DNA of 64,000 nt from Apostichopus japonicus. Its lineage: Eukaryota; Echinodermata; Holothuroidea; Aspidochirotida; Stichopodidae. Each line of letters starts with the position of its first letter. Position 1 is the stretch's first letter. The notes beneath the pieces were generated by a model. The model searched no databases and had not been told where the DNA came from. It was given only the letters and a program-made list of their open reading frames with translations. Below are positions 12,163 through 21,479 of this stretch, one piece after another. The stretch covers positions 28,805,668 to 28,869,667 of the forward strand of contig NC_092569.1 in NCBI RefSeq assembly GCF_037975245.1, given 5' to 3'. The position numbers and the translations under genes are program-made.

Positions 12163-12990
12163 CATGTACCCAGTGTTCTCACTGTGGAGTAAACTCCGGT
12201 ATCACCCAACAACAAGGTAACATGGGATGCGCTGCCACGGAATATGCTCCCGATTTCATTTCCCCAATATTAGGGAACGGGCACCGTCTTTGAAACACCA
12301 TCTACAACTAAACAACAAATATGTACAGGCTTGGGCTCTAGCTATGAAGTGCTGTCTCTTATGATAATGACGGAGCGCATTAGTTTTCTACTGGAATCGC
12401 CCGAAGATGCGACGTCTGTGATCCAAGAAACCAACGAACTTGTCTGCTAGCTTCTCAGGCTTCAACTGGGCTAGACTTTCGCGGTGAATATGGCACACCA
12501 TCACATGGTTCAGCCTCTGTTGAGTCATGGTGCTCCGTAGCCATGTCTTCAAACGCCTCAAAGCACTAAAAGATCTCTCGGCTTCCGTCGAACTGGTGGG
12601 GGAGACGAGGAGTAACCGCAAGAGAGCTTCGACTTCACCAAACATAGCCCGTACCGCTGAATTCAACGACTTGAATATTTGTCTATACCCTTCAACCGAC
12701 GACGACTGGAACTGGCCTCGAAAGAAAGGCAGACTAAGCTTAAGATTGTCGGGGAGCTCAGGGTACCAACTCACAAGATCTGGGTGGAATTCTCCATTCA
12801 GCAACATTGAGTGATATTCGATGATATGAATCCTGAGATGTGTAAGCCCTAACCAAATAGAGCCACGACACTACTCTTTTTATAAATGTGTGTGTGTGTG
12901 GGGGGGGGGACATTTGATAGTGTGTCCCCCATCCATCGAAATGTGGGGGGACGTGTCCCTCCGTCCCCCCCCCCTGGGTTGACGCCCATG
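12163..12990 (-). mobile_element. hAT remnant with transposase C-terminus, second copy
   Basis: Ends on the right with GTTGACGCCCATG, the same terminus as the element at 434-1751, preceded by the same run of G/C around a GGGGGGACGTGTCCC block. It contains the transposase fragment 12388-12807. The segment is homologous to 24753-25571, including the adjoining CAGGGACG element, so both belong to one duplicated segment rather than two independent insertions. Confidence 0.7.
12388..12807 (-). pseudogene. hAT transposase C-terminal fragment
   Basis: A 139-codon frame with WYPELPDNLKLSLPFFRGQF followed by the hAT dimerisation signature (TEAERSFSALRRLKTW, TMTQQRLNHVMVCHIH). This is the last quarter of a P52rIPK/ZBED-like hAT transposase; the catalytic core and the BED finger are missing, and continuation upstream (12758-13195) is in another frame. 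About the same piece is present, frameshifted, at 24978-25455. Confidence 0.85.
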
Positions 12991-14171
12991 GATGGACACT
13001 AGAAAAAAGAACACTGTTCATCAAAGCTAGTGACCGTAAAACAAACAAAACAAACAAAAACGCTGCAGATTGATAGTATGTATCGTATGTTGTTGTGTGG
13101 TGCTGTGTAGTTCTCTTATAGCTTTCGTATAGTATACAGTAGATTGGTGACGTAATGACAGACTGTTGGTGTTCGTTGTGTAATATCTGTGACATTATAT
13201 CTATGCAAGGCAGTGGTTGGCTTGTTGCAGATCACTGTACATCAGGATGTATTAATATACATATCAAGAATTCTTCAAATATCTCTTAGAATTGGTACCA
13301 AGTGACTATAACACTTGTAGACATATTGATTGCCTTATAAGCCAATTATTACGACAATTGTTATGTTTGCAAACACAACCAGCTTGTACTAAATTTGAAT
13401 TGAAATATTAAGATTGTCATATTTTTTTTCTAAATTTACAGATTTTCCCAAAATCTTCCCTGCCCGAATGAGTTTTTTAATGGTTGAAACTTCTCAAGGC
13501 ACCTTTAGCAGCTTCTCATTGAAAATACTGTTGAGCTTTAAATTATTGCAAGGTTTCTTCTTTTTTTAGTAGCATGAAAGCTTTGAACAAAGATGTACAG
13601 TATGAGTAGGGACATAAAATTTGCTAAGAAAAGATTACAGGAATTATGAAGTTGAAGGTTTACAGTTTTGTTTGAGACCAAAGGCCTCCTCACACAACTC
13701 ATTGGTTACTTGTCTCACCCACACACCAAAGTGTGCACAATTCAAGCAATCCTTCCTGGGGCACTACAGTGCACCACATCTACGTGTCCCCTAAGGGAGT
13801 TCCCATAGGGTGCAGCCACAAACAGGTGCACGCAACTATATTTACAAATGTCCTCACAAGTCCCCATTTATACACTTGGGTGAAGAGAGGCGATGGAGAT
13901 AAATTCCCTGCCCAAGCACACAATGTATTAATGATTACGTGTCATATTGAGCACATTTGATAGATATGCTAATATTTTACTTTTAAATATTCATCAAGTT
14001 TGATATTCTACCAGCCATATTCCTATTCCATTTTCTCTAATATCAACCACCTTAATCATCCTCCCATGGGTTTCATGCTGAGATGTTTGTAAAGAACATT
14101 AAAGCTTGAAATGCTTTGGTGTTGAACTGGCCATTTGTGTTAAATCGCTCGGTTCCATTTCAAACAGTCTA
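12991..14171. other. No gene recognised
   Basis: No coding region supported. The frame at 13733-13960 has no recognisable domain. Confidence 0.3.
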
Positions 14172-14330
14172 CAATCCTCGACAAAAATGATGGGACAGTA
14201 TGAGCAACAACGAGCGATATTGGCTTAAGCGCACCCCCTTCCCCCCGTTCAATGTTGTAGCCAAAAGCGCTCAGAAACTGCAACATTGATACGGGGAGTG
14301 GGGTGTCCCATCTATTTTTGTCGATTATTG
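14172..14330. mobile_element. 160-bp TIR element (MITE), copy 1
   Basis: Terminal inverted repeats: CAATCCTCGACAAAAATG at the left, and the inverse of this type (TTTTTGTCGATTATTG) at the right. The interior holds a short C run and GTTCAATGTTGTAGCC. Two further copies, arranged head to tail, are at 19787-20121 in the same orientation. No coding capacity. Confidence 0.85.
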
Positions 14331-14440
14331 TCTGAAAGCCTGTGTATAAGTATAGGACCATAAGGATTTACTACTGGGCATTAGACATTGTAGGAATAGT
14401 ACATTGTTATATAGTATATATAGTATATATAGTATATATA

Positions 14441-14477
<37 letters not shown>

Positions 14478-15081
14478 AGTGTAAGACTAATGCACATGGT
14501 TCTCAATATAGCATATAAATGAAATATGATTCCTTCATGGTTACTTGGTAATTTCGATCAGTATTAGTTAACAGCCCAGATGATTGTAGGCGCATGTGCA
14601 TATGCGCATGTGCATAGCATACGTTGGAGGGCGCACTCGACTCGATAAACTCGGATTGTACATATATAGAGAAACAGTACGGTACGTATATCTACGTAGA
14701 TCAACACCACGTGACTGCGTGAGAGAACATCTGACAGTCGCAATACCCAGCCAGGGAAAGGGTTCATAGAATGATTTTATAAGCTTGCATCATCAGCCGT
14801 TTCATCACAACAGGAAGATCTTACACCTTCAAACCTATAATCCAGCCACTGACAGTATAACACGTCAGTAAATACCCAAATTTGGTAAATGAGATTCAGG
14901 GCCAATTGTTAGCTATTAGACAGATGAACACGTCATGTGTAAATGCAACCAGACATATAAAGATCACCACATGATATCAGCAAGTCTTATATACACACAT
15001 ATATATGTATAGATATAGGCTAATATAGAATTCATAACATAGGACCGGGAGATTTCAGTATTGCAGGTATTATCCAACATC
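14331..15081 (+). promoter_or_regulatory. Upstream region of the Rep gene
   Basis: Contains a (TA)n-rich stretch (14405-14475), a 14-bp tandem duplication GCGCATGTGCATAT/GCGCATGTGCATAG (14590-14617) that could be a Rep-binding iteron pair, and a TATAAAG box at 14956-14962, 120 bp before the Rep ATG. Function of these sites is inferred from position only. Confidence 0.4.
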
Positions 15082-15708
15082 ATGGCTGATACATTAGGAG
15101 TACGTCAAGTTCGGATGGTATATTTGATAACATATAGCCAAGCCGATGAAACTCTATGCGCTTCGCGTGAAAATTTCGCAGAACAGGTACGAAGTTCGTT
15201 CGAGTCGGTAGGGGCACATATCATCCAATGGGTATGTTGTCAAGAAACCCATCAAGATGGCGGCAAACACTATCACATAGCGGTAAAGCTTGATCGGCCA
15301 CGTCGATGGTTAAGAGTAAAGAGTCTGTTAGAAAACCAGCATGGAATTGTGGTGCATTTCTCCTCAACCCATGCTAATTACTACACGGCATGGCAGTATG
15401 TTGTTAAAGAGGACGCTGGCGTCCTGCAAAGCCCAGGTCACCCGGACCTGGGGGCCAGCCCACCAGCTACAACATCGGCCAGTACCTCTAGGGTCCTCCA
15501 TGCATCGGGGGAACAATCAGCACGTGCGCCACTAAAAAAGCGCAAACGGCTTAGCGCGTTCGATGTGTCCCAGATGGTGGTCAAGCGGAACATAAAGACC
15601 CGGACAGAACTGCTGGCTTTGGCCGAAATGCAGAAACGAGAGGGGAAAACCGACTTGGCTGAATTTGTGGTGAATCGGGGACAAAAGTGTGTCGCGGAAG
15701 CGATCGAG
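15082..15708 (+). CDS. Rep-like gene exon 1: HUH endonuclease domain and linker
   Basis: 209 codons ending in GAG before a GTACGC donor at 15709. Reading through the donor hits a stop 24 bases later (15730-15732), so splicing is needed to reach the helicase. After the HUH motifs the last 60 residues form a charged helical region (RTELLALAEMQKREGK). Confidence 0.85.
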
Positions 15709-16742
15709 GTACGCAAATCCATTTTCCAATAATTCATAAATACATTGTCCCAACATTTTGAATATACGGTATAAATCATTCACCATGCCATGGTCTGGTG
15801 GTGGGGGGTCGTGCGTGATGAAGTTGTGGGTTAGGATCGTGGTAGAGTAGCGTTGGGAGGGGTGTGGTAGTGACAGGGAGTGGGAGGTGTGGGAGGGGAA
15901 TGAGTTGAGGGAGGGGTGGGAGAGGGAAACGGGTGGGTATAGGGAGGGGAGGGGGAGGGGAACGGGGAGGGGGAGGGCACGCAACTATTGCGTGCCTATT
16001 GAATATTAGGTTCGACCTAATTCCTCGAATTCACTATATTTGTCACTATATAAAGGTCTTTTTTCGATAGGTCGCGTGGGAACTACACGACGCCGAGAGT
16101 AAGCTGGAGCGAGGAAAGAAATCTCGTCCCGAAATCTTGGACTCCTTTAAAGGTGAACCCTGTGTACCTGGCTGCAACGGGCTATGGTCCACAATCGCGG
16201 AAGACATTCTGCGCCGGAATGATATTCCCGCCGGTACATTTAAACGAGCTGTTGTCGACGTCCTCGAGAAGGGCCGGGGTAAATACCGGAACATTTTTAT
16301 AACTGGTCCCGCGAATTGCGGCAAAACGTTTATTCTGGCGCCTCTGACCCAAATCTTCAAAGTCTTTTCCAATCCCGCTTCAACGAGCTTCGCATGGGTT
16401 GGTGCTGAGATAGCTGAAGTCATTTTCCTAAATGACTTCAGATGGAGTCCGCAGATCATGCCGTGGCATGATCTCCTGCTTCTATTAGAAGGTCAAATGG
16501 TACATCTACCCGCTCCAAAAACACACTTCTCGCAAGATTTTGTCCTTAGTGGTTCAACACCAGTGTTCGCAACTGGCAAGAATCCACTGATATACATAAA
16601 GGGGGGCCAAATTGAAGAAAGAGAAACGGAGATGATGACGGTTCGATGGCGATATTTTACCTTCCGCTCGCAAATCCAAGCCAACGAACAGGTTGATGTC
16701 CCCCCATGTGGACCATGTTTTGCCAAGTTTATTCTAACTTAA
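15082..16742 (+). CDS. Intact spliced HUH endonuclease-SF3 helicase replication initiator (Rep-like)
   Basis: Two exons (15082-15708 and 16071-16742) joined in phase 0 encode about 432 residues. The N-terminal part has HUH-type motifs: YLITYSQ (residues 14-20, motif I), HYH (63-65, metal-binding motif II) and YVVK (106-109, the YxxK catalytic-tyrosine motif III). The second exon has an SF3 helicase: Walker A GPANCGKT (about 288-295), Walker B VIFLND (about 326-331) and a motif-C-like TGKN (ending about 380), then a CGPC pair near the end. This order is that of CRESS-DNA virus and parvovirus replication initiators, which nick one strand at an origin and unwind it (family knowledge). A Lys/Arg-rich stretch (KKRKR) between the domains may be a nuclear signal. 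The ATG at 15082 is used because the earlier in-frame triplet at 15061 is TTG. I do not recognise the exact lineage; no capsid gene is nearby. Confidence 0.85.
15709..16070 (+). other. Rep-like gene intron built from element control sequence
   Basis: A 362-bp intron with GTACGC donor and TTTTTCGATAG acceptor. Its centre (about 15843-15975) is a G-rich stretch that is nearly identical to sequence just downstream of the gene (from about 16789), and its 3' part carries a hairpin and a motif that recur in the two 324-bp direct repeats flanking the transposase. A TATAAAGG box lies at 16050. So the intron duplicates the element's non-coding module. Confidence 0.8.
15977..16020 (+). promoter_or_regulatory. 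Double hairpin, candidate replication origin
   Basis: First hairpin: 8-bp arms GCACGCAA / TTGCGTGC around the loop CTA (15977-15995). Second: arms ATTAGGT / ACCTAAT around TCG (about 16005-16021). Rolling-circle Reps of the HUH class nick in such stem-loops; that this is the origin is inference. The string TTGCGTGCCTATT and the second hairpin recur near 17338, 17430 and 19620. Confidence 0.45.
16071..16742 (+). CDS. Rep-like gene exon 2: SF3 helicase domain
   Basis: 223 codons plus TAA. Contains Walker A, Walker B and motif C of superfamily 3 helicases in the right order and spacing, and the stretch PWHDLLLLLEGQ between B and C. A CxxxC (CVPGC) sits before the ATPase and a CxxC near the end; together they could bind zinc, which I cannot verify. 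No frameshift or stop interrupts it. Confidence 0.85.
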   Translation, partial: VAWELHDAESKLERGKKSRPEILDSFKGEPCVPGCNGLWSTIAEDILRRNDIPAGTFKRAVVDVLEKGRGKYRNIFITGPANCGKTFILAPLTQIFKVFSNPASTSFAWVGAEIAEVIFLNDFRWSPQIMPWHDLLLLLEGQMVHLPAPKTHFSQDFVLSGSTPVFATGKNPLIYIKGGQIEERETEMMTVRWRYFTFRSQIQANEQVDVPPCGPCFAKFILT

Positions 16743-16788
16743 TCCAACCTTCCATATTTGGTTACACTATTATTCAAACTACGTCGTC

Positions 16789-17097
16789 GAGTAGCGTTGG
16801 GAGGGGTGTGGTAGTGACAGGGAGTGGGAGGTGTGGGAGGGGAATGAGTTGAGGGAGGGGTGGGAGAGGGAAAGGGGTGGGGATAGGAAGGGGAGAGGGT
16901 GAGGGAGAGGGGAGGGGCGGGGAGGGGAGGGGAACGGAGGGGGAACGGAGGGGAGGGGAGGGGGAGGGGAGGGGGAACGGAGGGGAGGGGAGGGGGAACG
17001 GAGGGGAGGGGAATGGAGGGGGGACGGAGGGGAGGGGAGGGGAGGGGATCGGAGGGGGAACGGAGGGAAACGGAGGGGAGGGGAGGGGAGGGGTTCC
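16789..17097 (+). repeat. GGGGA/GGGAACGGA tandem array downstream of Rep
   Basis: The first 90 bp (from AGTAGCGTTGGGAGGGG) repeat sequence of the Rep intron; it then becomes a near-pure purine array of AGGGG and GGGAACGGAGGGG units up to 17095. The many spaced G4 runs make stable G-quadruplexes likely. The long proline/arginine- or glycine-rich open frames over it (both strands) are artefacts of the repeat. Confidence 0.85.
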
Positions 17098-17109
17098 ACC
17101 GTCACTAAA

Positions 17110-17433
17110 CTGAGAGTTTATAAAGAAAAACTCGAGAATTTCTGTTAAAATCATGCTATCATTTATTACTAATTTCCTCTCACACTGAATTAAGGGTAAT
17201 ATGTATATATATTAGGACATATAATGTGATACATCAGTAAGAAACCAGTATAAGATACATACGAAATAAAGGAAAGAAACGGATCGAAAATATTATGTTT
17301 TTTCTGGTGAAATTATTCGCTTTATTCGCTGAAAGATGCGTGCCTATTGAATATGAGGTTCGACCTAATTCCTCGAATTAATCAGCAATTGCGACTTATA
17401 ATAATTGTACGCGGAAATATTAACAACTATTGC
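17110..17433 (+). repeat. 324-bp direct repeat, left copy
   Basis: Starts CTGAGAGTTTATAAAG and ends AACAACTATTGC. It is nearly identical to 19394-19716 and the two flank the transposase unit in the same orientation. Contains a copy of the Rep-intron hairpin motif at 17338-17375 and another partly overlapping its right edge (17429-17460). Confidence 0.9.
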
Positions 17434-19393
17434 GTGCCTATTATATATTAGGTTCGACTGACATCGACTGACATCCTAGTGAAAGACCGCCACGATACAC
17501 ACTTGACCCGAGCACGGTATACCATTGACCTACACAGTATTTCAATGTGGATGGATGGTCAACCGTTGAAATAGTCTAAAAGCATCAAGTTAACCAAAGC
17601 CTTTTATCGTCAATAAATGGTTAACCGTTCGTATATCGGCGATTATGTATATGTTTGTCCAATTTTCACGAAGGTGATGATTTAAAGAAACTTGAACTGT
17701 AACTGAGTGTGCTCCAAACTCGGAATATTGGTATTCTGGAGCTGAAATTTGGGAAAAACATGGGGTCCATCGTTGGTAAATCGTACAATGTTCACCATCA
17801 GTTCGGGAGATTACCGCCCTCATGTTGCAGATCATAATATAAAAGCATAGCATGGATAGCGCATTACAGCCAAAATACTAATATTTCAGTCTCTCTCCTT
17901 TTCTTCGAATAATTTCATCAGTTCGTTTACCCATTGAAGCGATTGTTTTGTCAATGATAGCACGCGGCATCTGGAGGAGAGTTGTAACAACTCGACTTCT
18001 GAAAGCTCGAAATGTCTCAAATTCAATATTGTTCTCGATGGCATCGTACTTCAGTTTATCCCCCAAAAGTTTGAAGATATTTTCTATTGGATTTAAGTCG
18101 GGGCTCCTAGGAGGGATCTTAAAAATGGTTGCATTCATGCGACTTAGTGTTTTGATAGCTTTCTTTGAGTTCTGAGAAGGGTCGCCATCTTGAAGAAAAA
18201 TCCGTGGAGTGTTATGGGTTGCTTCACATTTTTGGAAGACTGCCGGGAATTCCTTTTTCATAAATTTCGAAAAACGCTTCCCAGTTAACTTGCGGTATGG
18301 TTTAGCCAACACCACGCCGTTTCCATATGAGATGGCGGCATCCACCCTTACAACTTTTCCGCCACTCCCGACCTTACTCCCTTTGGCCGTGCAAACGAAT
18401 GATAATCCCTCACTTTTCTTACGCCAAACACGCCCACTTAAAGTGTTTGCGTGCTGTCGTGGGTGGCTCTTATAATTAAATGTGGTGGCATCAAAATAAA
18501 AAGATATATCTTTAGTCCAGAATGCCTCACCTAGAGACCGTTTAATTCCTCTGGCGAATTTCCAGCGTTGATGCAGGTCCTTGGGAAATAGGAGACCCTT
18601 CTTTCTGGCTTGATAGTACTTATAACCACTCTTGTTGAGAAATCGAGATATTGTTCTCTCCGACACTGTATGTAACTCACACTTTGTCCTGAGAGTTCTC
18701 ACAGAAAACTGTCCCTCACTTCTTGTTTTTCTAAGTTCCTTCAAAATAGCACGCTTTTGACGAACGCTCAACTTGGGTGGCCGCCCCCTCTTTCGAACCG
18801 GTCCCTCTCCATGAGTACTTGGTAGAGCCTCGCCCCACAATAAACGTTTACTGCAAATCCTTGATACCGAACTCTTCGAAATTCCTGTTAACTTGGCAAC
18901 TTGACGAACTGAAAGGTTTTCTCTTTCGCGCAATAGGCGCGCATATGCCTTACTCTCTGGTGAAATGAGAGAATAAGAAGCCATTTGTGAAATGGTGTCA
19001 TTGTTGTAGATGTTTCGTGTGTAGCAATGAGGCTATATGTCTATAAACTAACACTTTGGAGAATTCTTACACCACTAACCGATGTATTAAAGGCTTACAT
19101 GCATCATACAATGGGCGGCTTTCCATTGTTTAGAAGCTAAACAATAGTATTGACACCTCAATTTAGAAATCCATCATTGTACATCCACAAGTTGCTTCCT
19201 GCCCAGGGTTGCCCTGGCAACCTATATATACAACTAAACTTTCTGACATAATTTTCTGGGGCTATTGTATTGCAGCACATTGAAATTGTGAAACCCTTCT
19301 TGCCTAAAGCGCCCCCCCCCCCAACCCACCCAGCCCACACCCAACAATAACATTTACACCGGACACTAATTAACATTTTTCTTCTTTCTTATC
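17434..19393. mobile_element. Transposase-bearing unit between the direct repeats
   Basis: A 1960-bp unit carrying one gene (17878-18984, - strand). I did not find convincing terminal inverted repeats at its edges, as would be expected for an ordinary Tc1 insertion; instead 324-bp direct repeats flank it. Recombination between those repeats would release a circle of about 2.28 kb. Confidence 0.55.
17878..18984 (-). CDS. Intact DD34E Tc1-like transposase
   Basis: A single 368-codon frame from ATG (18984) to TAG (17878), a little longer than the usual 340 residues of Tc1-like enzymes. Domains: an N-terminal helix-turn-helix (residues 25-45, VRQVAKLTGISKSSVSRIC), a GRPP minor-groove motif (67-70), a second helix-turn-helix (about 90-120), then the DDE catalytic core with D165 (FYFDATTF), D266 (IFLQDGDP) and E301 (PDLNPIENIF). 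Exactly 34 residues separate D266 and E301, so it is DD34E. A Lys/Arg-rich C-terminus follows. Such enzymes cut and paste DNA into TA sites. No stop or frameshift is visible, so it may be active or recently active. It runs convergently toward the Rep gene. Confidence 0.93.
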   Translation of the reverse strand: MASYSLISPESKAYARLLRERENLSVRQVAKLTGISKSSVSRICSKRLLWGEALPSTHGEGPVRKRGRPPKLSVRQKRAILKELRKTRSEGQFSVRTLRTKCELHTVSERTISRFLNKSGYKYYQARKKGLLFPKDLHQRWKFARGIKRSLGEAFWTKDISFYFDATTFNYKSHPRQHANTLSGRVWRKKSEGLSFVCTAKGSKVGSGGKVVRVDAAISYGNGVVLAKPYRKLTGKRFSKFMKKEFPAVFQKCEATHNTPRIFLQDGDPSQNSKKAIKTLSRMNATIFKIPPRSPDLNPIENIFKLLGDKLKYDAIENNIEFETFRAFRSRVVTTLLQMPRAIIDKTIASMGKRTDEIIRRKGERLKY

Positions 19394-19716
19394 CTGAGAG
19401 TTTATAAAGAAAAACTCAAGAATTTATGTTAAAATCATGCTATCATTTATTTACTATTTCCTCTCACACGGAATTAAGTGTAATATGTATATATATTAGG
19501 ACATATAATGTGATACATCAGTAAGAAACCAGTATAAGATACATACGAAATAAATGAAAGAAACGGATCGAAAATATTATGTTTTTCTTGTGAAATTATT
19601 CGCTTTATTCGCTGAAAGATGCGTGCCTATTGAATATGAGGTTCGACCTAATTCCTCAAATTAATCAGCAATTGCGACTTATAATAATTTTGCGAGGAAA
19701 TATTAACAACTATTGC
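19394..19716 (+). repeat. 324-bp direct repeat, right copy
   Basis: Nearly identical to 17110-17433, with small indels and a few substitutions. Includes GCGTGCCTATTGAATATGAGG at 19621. After AACAACTATTGC the sequence departs from the left copy. Confidence 0.9.
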
Positions 19717-19786
19717 TATCGCGCAATGCTTGGGGCAGCTTAGACCTCGATATATACCCCAATGAACCGTTGTACAGCCATTCAGA

Positions 19787-19957
19787 CAATCCTCGACAAA
19801 AATGATGGGACAGTATGAGCAACAACGAGCGATATTGGCTTAAGCGCACCCCCTTCCCCCCCCCCCCCCCCCCCGTTCAATGTTGTAGCCAAAAGCGCTC
19901 AGAAACTGCAACATTGATACGGGGAGTGGGGTGTCCCATCTATTTTTGTCGAAGATT
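19787..19957. mobile_element. 160-bp TIR element, copy 2
   Basis: Same TIRs as 14172-14330 (CAATCCTCGACAAAAATG ... TTTTTGTCGAAGATT), expanded by a longer C run (19855-19874). Directly followed head to tail by copy 3. Confidence 0.85.
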
Positions 19958-20121
19958 CAATCCTCGACAAAAATGATGGGACAGTATGAGCAACAACGAG
20001 CGATATTGGCTTAAGTGCACCCCCTTCCCCCCCCCCCGTTCAATGTTGTAGCCAAAAGCGCTCAGAAACTGCAACATTGATACGGGGAGTGGGGTGTCCC
20101 ATCTATTTTTGTCGAAGATTG
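19958..20121. mobile_element. 160-bp TIR element, copy 3
   Basis: Head-to-tail with copy 2 without spacer; nearly identical apart from the C-run length and one G-to-A style change (TTAAGTGC against TTAAGCGC). Confidence 0.85.
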
Positions 20122-21479
20122 TAGCTGAAGGTGTGTCTGGATGTGATGCAGTCTGTGGTTAATCTAAGAAGGGACAGTGCCTCTGTAAACACATGCCAGC
20201 CTTTTGCCAGAAGAATTTGAATTGATTAAATGGATGCTTACTTTGTGAAATGTTAAACAATTGAACCTTTTTTGCTTCAAAATTGTGTTTTTGGGACTAA
20301 ATGATGACAGAGACAAAAAAAAAGTGTGCAAAGTACTTTGAACTTTAAAACTTTGAACCGTTTTACAGAGTTGATAAAAGTGTCTCCCACCATTGACGTA
20401 CTAAGCATAATCATGCAGTTTTGTCAAGAGAGTAATTGGTGGGGGGGGGGGGGGCAAGAGTGTTACTGTGTTTTTTTTTTCATAGGTTCGAACATTCTAA
20501 TGATGATAGTGAGGAGGAAGATATAACACATGATTTGACAATTGATTTTGATATAGATTAGTTGTACAGATATAGAGACTACAGCACTGTGGGCTCATGG
20601 ATCTAACTTTGAAGGCAGAAGAAAATGGTACTTTGTATTCTTAAAGAAAGGGACAAGATGAGACCATCTGGATATCTTCTTTGAAAGCTTTAAGTACCAA
20701 TGTCAAATACTGTATGAAAGTTAGCATCCCTTCAATGAATTAAAACAATGTATATTTCTCAATCTTTTTGATATCCAGAATAAATCTGAAATTTAATTTT
20801 GATCTTGTTTTGAATGATCATTTCAGAATGCAAGAATGGAGATAGAATGCATAGCGTCATTTGGCCATGCTGTTCGACCGATGAGCAAGCTGTGATTGGA
20901 CGGTTGTCTATCTTGAAACTGATGACAACTGCCATGACAACTTCATCACCTCATTATAATAGTAGAATTGCGAAATTTGCTGCTGTAATAATGAAGAAAA
21001 TCATACAGATTCAATATATGTAAACATGAAATGGATTTTTGACTTTATAGGCAACAGTTTATAATGAAAGAGAAAAGTGGATTCCATTCTATTTTAATTT
21101 GATGCTTGGAAAGAAGATGGCGCATCCAGCCGAGATGCAGCGATCGATATGAAAATGAAATAATGATACGTTGCTTCATGATGTTTGATTACAATGCAGA
21201 CAAAATAGCATAAAGTACTTAGTGAGGTCAATTGCTTGGGATTTTTGAGAAGTGGTTTATTCAAATGAAGATCACAAGTTACGCTGCTATAGGGCATGCT
21301 GTATGAATAAAAAACAATGATGTGGAAAGTTCAGATTTTGAAATGACCACTTTGCTATTTACATGTTGACTATATCGAAGTGGATGATATAGTAGAGAAA
21401 ATCAAGGGATACTCGTCAGTTCCATATACAGTAATAAGTTTGATAATCAAACATCATTGACCCGTTTGTGACGCCCAGC
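20122..21479. other. No gene recognised
   Basis: Short open frames at 20326-20526 and 20814-21023 have no recognisable domain. A G run sits at 20441-20454. Confidence 0.3.

Noticed and set aside
15438-15984. Antisense frames opposite the Rep gene
   Set aside because: Shadow frames; the + strand has all the domain motifs and proper splice sites.
16774-17154. Overlapping proline-rich and glycine/arginine-rich open frames on both strands
   Set aside because: They lie on the GGGGA tandem array; low-complexity repeats give open frames in all phases.
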